A stretch of 64,000 bases of DNA, taken from assembly GCA_000727475.1 (NCBI GenBank), contig KL647305.1:922856-986855 (forward strand). The letters are read 5' to 3'. A model generated the notes under the pieces. The model was not told where the DNA came from, did not search any database, and saw only the letters and a program-made list of their open reading frames with translations. Positions within the stretch are counted from its first letter, which is position 1. Each line of letters opens with the position of its first letter. The position numbers and the translations under genes were made by a program. The DNA is from Sarcocystis neurona (lineage: Eukaryota > Apicomplexa > Conoidasida > Eucoccidiorida > Sarcocystidae). Positions 61,077 through 64,000 of this stretch are shown one piece after another.

Positions 61077-64000
61077 ATGCGTGCCTTCTTTGTCTTCGCT
61101 GCTGTTGTTTCGTTGTCACTTCCCGCATCCCTTCGCGTATCACATGCAGTACCCCCTTTTTCGTCAATGCAACGACACCTCCCAGCCGCATTTTTAGCAG
61201 ATAGCACATGCACATTCACCGCAAGTCGAAACTCCTCACTTCTGTGTCGCTGTGTATCAGCACCAGGCGGATTGCCTCAGTCGTTTTTGTTGCGCACCTA
61301 CGGCGCTTTCTGCCACGCTCGCGCACCAGCAGCGGCGACACGCAGTGTAGCGACAGCGAATTACCCACCAGCAGCTACCGCAGCACTAGAAAGAGCAACA
61401 GCGACAGTAACGCGGCCGCACACAGCAGCATCAGGACTCCTAATACTAACATCAGCAGCAGCACGCCTACTAGGAAGAGAAGGAGCAGCAGCAGCAGACA
61501 AAGCACCAGCAGGAGGATTGCCGGGAAGGGGGACAGCAGCAGCAGCGGTGCGATTGCCGGGAGTGAAAACAGAAGCAGCACCACCACCACCGACAGCAGA
61601 AAGACCAGCAGTAGCCGTAGGGCTACCGCAACAAAGTCAGCAAGCAGTAGTAACAGGGGCACACACGACAACAGGCGTACCCCGGCGAACAGAAAAAGAA
61701 AGAGGAGAACTAGAAATTGCAGTGAGGGAGTGTACAGCACCTGCGGCAGAAGCAGGAGGAGACAGGGAAGAAGCCCCACGAGGGGAAGCGGTAGGAGCAC
61801 GTGTTCGAGGCTTCGGCGCAGCAAAAGCAGCACGCCCGACAGCAGCAGCACAAGTGACAAGAACGGCAGCCGCAGTTCCGGGACAAGGACGAGTTACACC
61901 CTTACGAGCAGCAGCAGCAACAGCAGCAGCGAGGACAGCTGCACCGCAAAAGACAGCGAGATTCTCCTCTTCGCCCTACGGTCTGGCCGGGAGACAAGAC
62001 AGGGGAGAAGACAAAATGGGCAGAGAAACGCTGAAATCAATGGAAGCCGCAGAGAGGCCCCTTATCGGCACACACAGCGGCACGTCAGTCTTTATATACC
62101 CGCTTGTGTATCGGGCAACACATATGTGTATCACTGACTTCCTCTTAGCACCACATATGTGTATTATGGGCATGTCTGTGCGCATGTATCGTGCAACGCT
62201 GTGAGTTAATCCGTCCATTCAAATTCTCCTCTCTTCACATCTCTCGCTTGTTTTCTTCTCCTCGACATTATGCGTCCCTTTTACGTGTCTTCGTCTTGTT
62301 TATCGCTTCCTGCTGCTTTCCATCTTCCCCCCCTTCGCCTCGTGTCTCTTGACCCGCTTATTCGTGTTGCGTATTCTTCTGCGTATCTTTCATTTCTTTT
62401 GCCCTCTCTGCCGCCAGCGTTTCCTCTTTTCCTTCCGTCCCTCCCCTCGTTCTCATCCGCTTCTTCCCCCCTCTTCCCCTGCTTATACCCTTCCCGTCTC
62501 CAGTCGTTCTTCTCTGTCGTACCCGCTTTTTTTCTCCTTCTTCTTTCACCCGTTCTACCGACCTACCTCTTCTCTGTCCCTCTTCTCTGTCCTGCTCCAC
62601 TTTGTCTGGTTGATCATCTCCCTTCGTTTCCACCGTTGCTCGTACCGCCACCTTCCCTGTTGCTTCTCTCTTTTTTCTGTCCATTCTTCTCCCCTCCCCT
62701 CTGCTCGTTTGCCACATCCTTATCTTCTGGGTCATTCTTCTGCCGCAGCTGCTTCTCTGCTCTCCCTGTAGCGTGCGTTGTCCGTGTGCTGCTGTGGCTG
62801 CTGCGTCCCGTAGTCACACCGCGTTCTAGACCCTCTATATTGATACTTGACGTCGCCTGTGTTTCTCGTCCTTTCGGTGCTGCTGCATCCTAGCTCCCGC
62901 ACCTTTGTTCATCTTCGTTCGTTCGGCAGCCGCTGCTGCTGTTGCCTGCATTCACCTTTTTCGTTGCCTTTCCTTTCTCGTTTCCTCCCCTCGCTGCCGC
63001 TCCGCCCTGCGTGGCGCTGCACCTCTCTGTCTTCGGACTGCTTCTCCTAGGTTTCTACAATGTACGCGTCTCTTTCTGGTTTTGCATGTCGCCGCTTTCC
63101 CTCCTCCTCTGGCTCCGTCTGTTGCAGCTGTTTTCCTGTGTACTGCTGCTGCTGATGTCTGGCTTCGTCTGTTGCAGCTGTTTTCCTGTGTGCTGCTGCT
63201 GCTGGTATCTGGCTCCGTCTGCTGCGGCTGTTTTTCTGTGTTCTGCTGCTGCTCGTGCTCCAGCTTCCACGCCGATGAAGTGCTGGCGACTGTGATGCTT
63301 CTGTCTCTCCCCGAATACAAGGACGCAAAGCTGCTGCGAAGCCGCGACCCTGCTACTCTTGCTGCATGCCACATAGTTGTAGACGTGGGAGCAGAGTACT
63401 CTGTTGCAAACTTGCGCTTCGATCATCACCAGAGAAGCTTCACTGTAACGTTCTATGACGACGAGAAGGAGCCGAACGCAGCAACTGCAGAAGCAATAAC
63501 AGCAGCAGCACCACATCCCCCAGCAGCACCAGCAGCAGCAGCGACAGCGGCAACAGCAGCAGCACCTGGAGTAGCGAAAACAACGTCAGGAGGAGCACGA
63601 GAAGCTGCGGGCCAAGGAGCGGTCGACGGGGAAGTAGAAACGCGGAATGCGATAGGAAAAACGGAGAGGGCGGAGGGGAGGTTAGAAGCGAGACAAAGCG
63701 ACAAAACACGTGACAGCGCTGATAAGGAGACCACAGGATGCGCCTTGACAGGCGGAGAATCAAGAGAAAAAACTGCGCAGCCGAATGCAGGCGGAGCTGC
63801 TGCCGCTGCAGAGGAAAGAGGGAAGAGATGGAAATCGGAAGAGAAGACGGGAGAGGGGAAGACTGCTGTAGTTGAAAAAAGCGAAGGAGCTGCAGGAGCA
63901 GCAGCAAAGCCGAGACCGGCAACGAAACTCAGCAGCGCGGGTCTCATCTATAAACACTTTGGCAAACGCGTCCTGCAACACAGATACGGTTCGTTTATAC
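61077..64000 (+). CDS. MYG1: MYG1 exonuclease (UPF0160, DHH-like), 3' end beyond the window
   Basis: MYG1 proteins are metal-dependent 3'-5' RNA exonucleases; the animal enzyme acts in nucleus and mitochondria. Exon 1 is 61077-62083; exon 2 is 63264 to the window edge, joined in phase 2. The junction rebuilds RPLIGTHSGT|FHADEVLATV, the family's first metal motif. Then come LPEYKDAKLLRSRDPATL, HIVVDVGAEYSVANLRFDHH and QRSF (the DHH motif), and after an insertion TKLSSAGLIYKHFGKRVLQ. Two things are odd. Residues 1-320 are an Ala/Arg/Thr-rich extension starting with a hydrophobic segment (MRAFFVFAAVVSLSLPASLR) like a signal peptide, followed by ~100 residues with very few acids, which suggests organelle targeting (inference). 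And ~145 low-complexity residues (63460-63915) separate FTVTF from TKLSSAG, adjacent in relatives. The frame is open to base 64000, so the C-terminal half is missing. The donor GTCAGT is acceptable, not strong. Confidence 0.92.
62084..63263 (+). other. MYG1 intron, pyrimidine tract and CTG field
   Basis: The intron begins GTCAGTC. From 62210 to 63100 it is a nearly continuous C/T tract on the sense strand, then a 50-bp tandem repeat with CTG triplets up to the acceptor GCTCGTGCTCCAG. Pyrimidine-derived Ser/Leu/Pro/Phe-rich frames (62270-62893, 62349-62771) and their Arg/Lys/Glu-rich complements are not genes. Confidence 0.85.
63109..63260 (+). repeat. three-copy 50-bp tandem repeat next to the MYG1 acceptor
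   Basis: Units begin at about 63109, 63159 and 63209 with GGCTCCGTCTGTTGCAGCTG, then TTTTCCTGTGT and CTGCTGCTGCTG. The first two copies each contain CTGTTGCAG, a full 3' splice-site look-alike; in the third it has changed to CTGCTGCGG. The real acceptor is 3 bases after the last copy. Confidence 0.85.

Noticed and set aside
61208..62137. 309-codon Ser/Arg-rich plus-strand frame
   Set aside because: Shifted reading of the Ala-rich MYG1 exon. Only the Ala frame begins with a signal-like start and joins the conserved THSGT motif.

Overview
The window looks like nuclear DNA of a coccidian apicomplexan, most likely Eimeria or a close relative. The reasons are intron-split genes with GT-AG junctions, coding exons full of in-frame CAG triplets read as Gln, Ala or Ser runs, a separation into microsatellite-rich and microsatellite-poor stretches, and eukaryotic families such as CFAP20 and MYG1. 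The organism name is inference. I saw no rRNA, tRNA, CRISPR array or insertion sequence.

Layout. (1) 1532-5645, plus: three exons of the axonemal protein CFAP20; the first short coding exon was not found. (2) 5646-12706: mostly alternating purine-pyrimidine microsatellite DNA with a few weak exon candidates on both strands. (3) 12707-17603, minus: a large Gln/Ala-rich protein in two exons (phase-matched intron 14546-15485), probably with a further upstream exon at 20076-20189; it carries four copies of a ~45-residue helical-hairpin-like module. (4) 20190-31061: repeat DNA, a unique-sequence stretch, a ~64-bp minisatellite and several isolated exon candidates. (5) 31062-48353, plus: an 11-exon gene whose phases all agree and give about 1,095 residues. 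Its N-terminus resembles eIF4B and its C-terminus is a W2 domain of eIF4G/eIF5 type. (6) 51693-54594, minus: alanine dehydrogenase in at least two exons, with substrate and catalytic residues at canonical positions and a Gln-rich tail. (7) 60385-61010, minus: a small unrecognised gene. (8) 61077 to the window end, plus: MYG1 exonuclease, with a 335-residue N-terminal extension and a ~145-residue low-complexity insertion; it continues past the window.

Two genome-level patterns helped the reading. On the sense strand exons tend to carry CAG triplets while introns tend to carry CTG triplets. Long pyrimidine-rich tracts of the sense strand lie just upstream of acceptors. Using the first pattern I located the second exon (33427-33530) of the W2 gene, and the phases then closed. 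The genes do not form one pathway: they serve the axoneme, translation, alanine/pyruvate conversion and RNA turnover.
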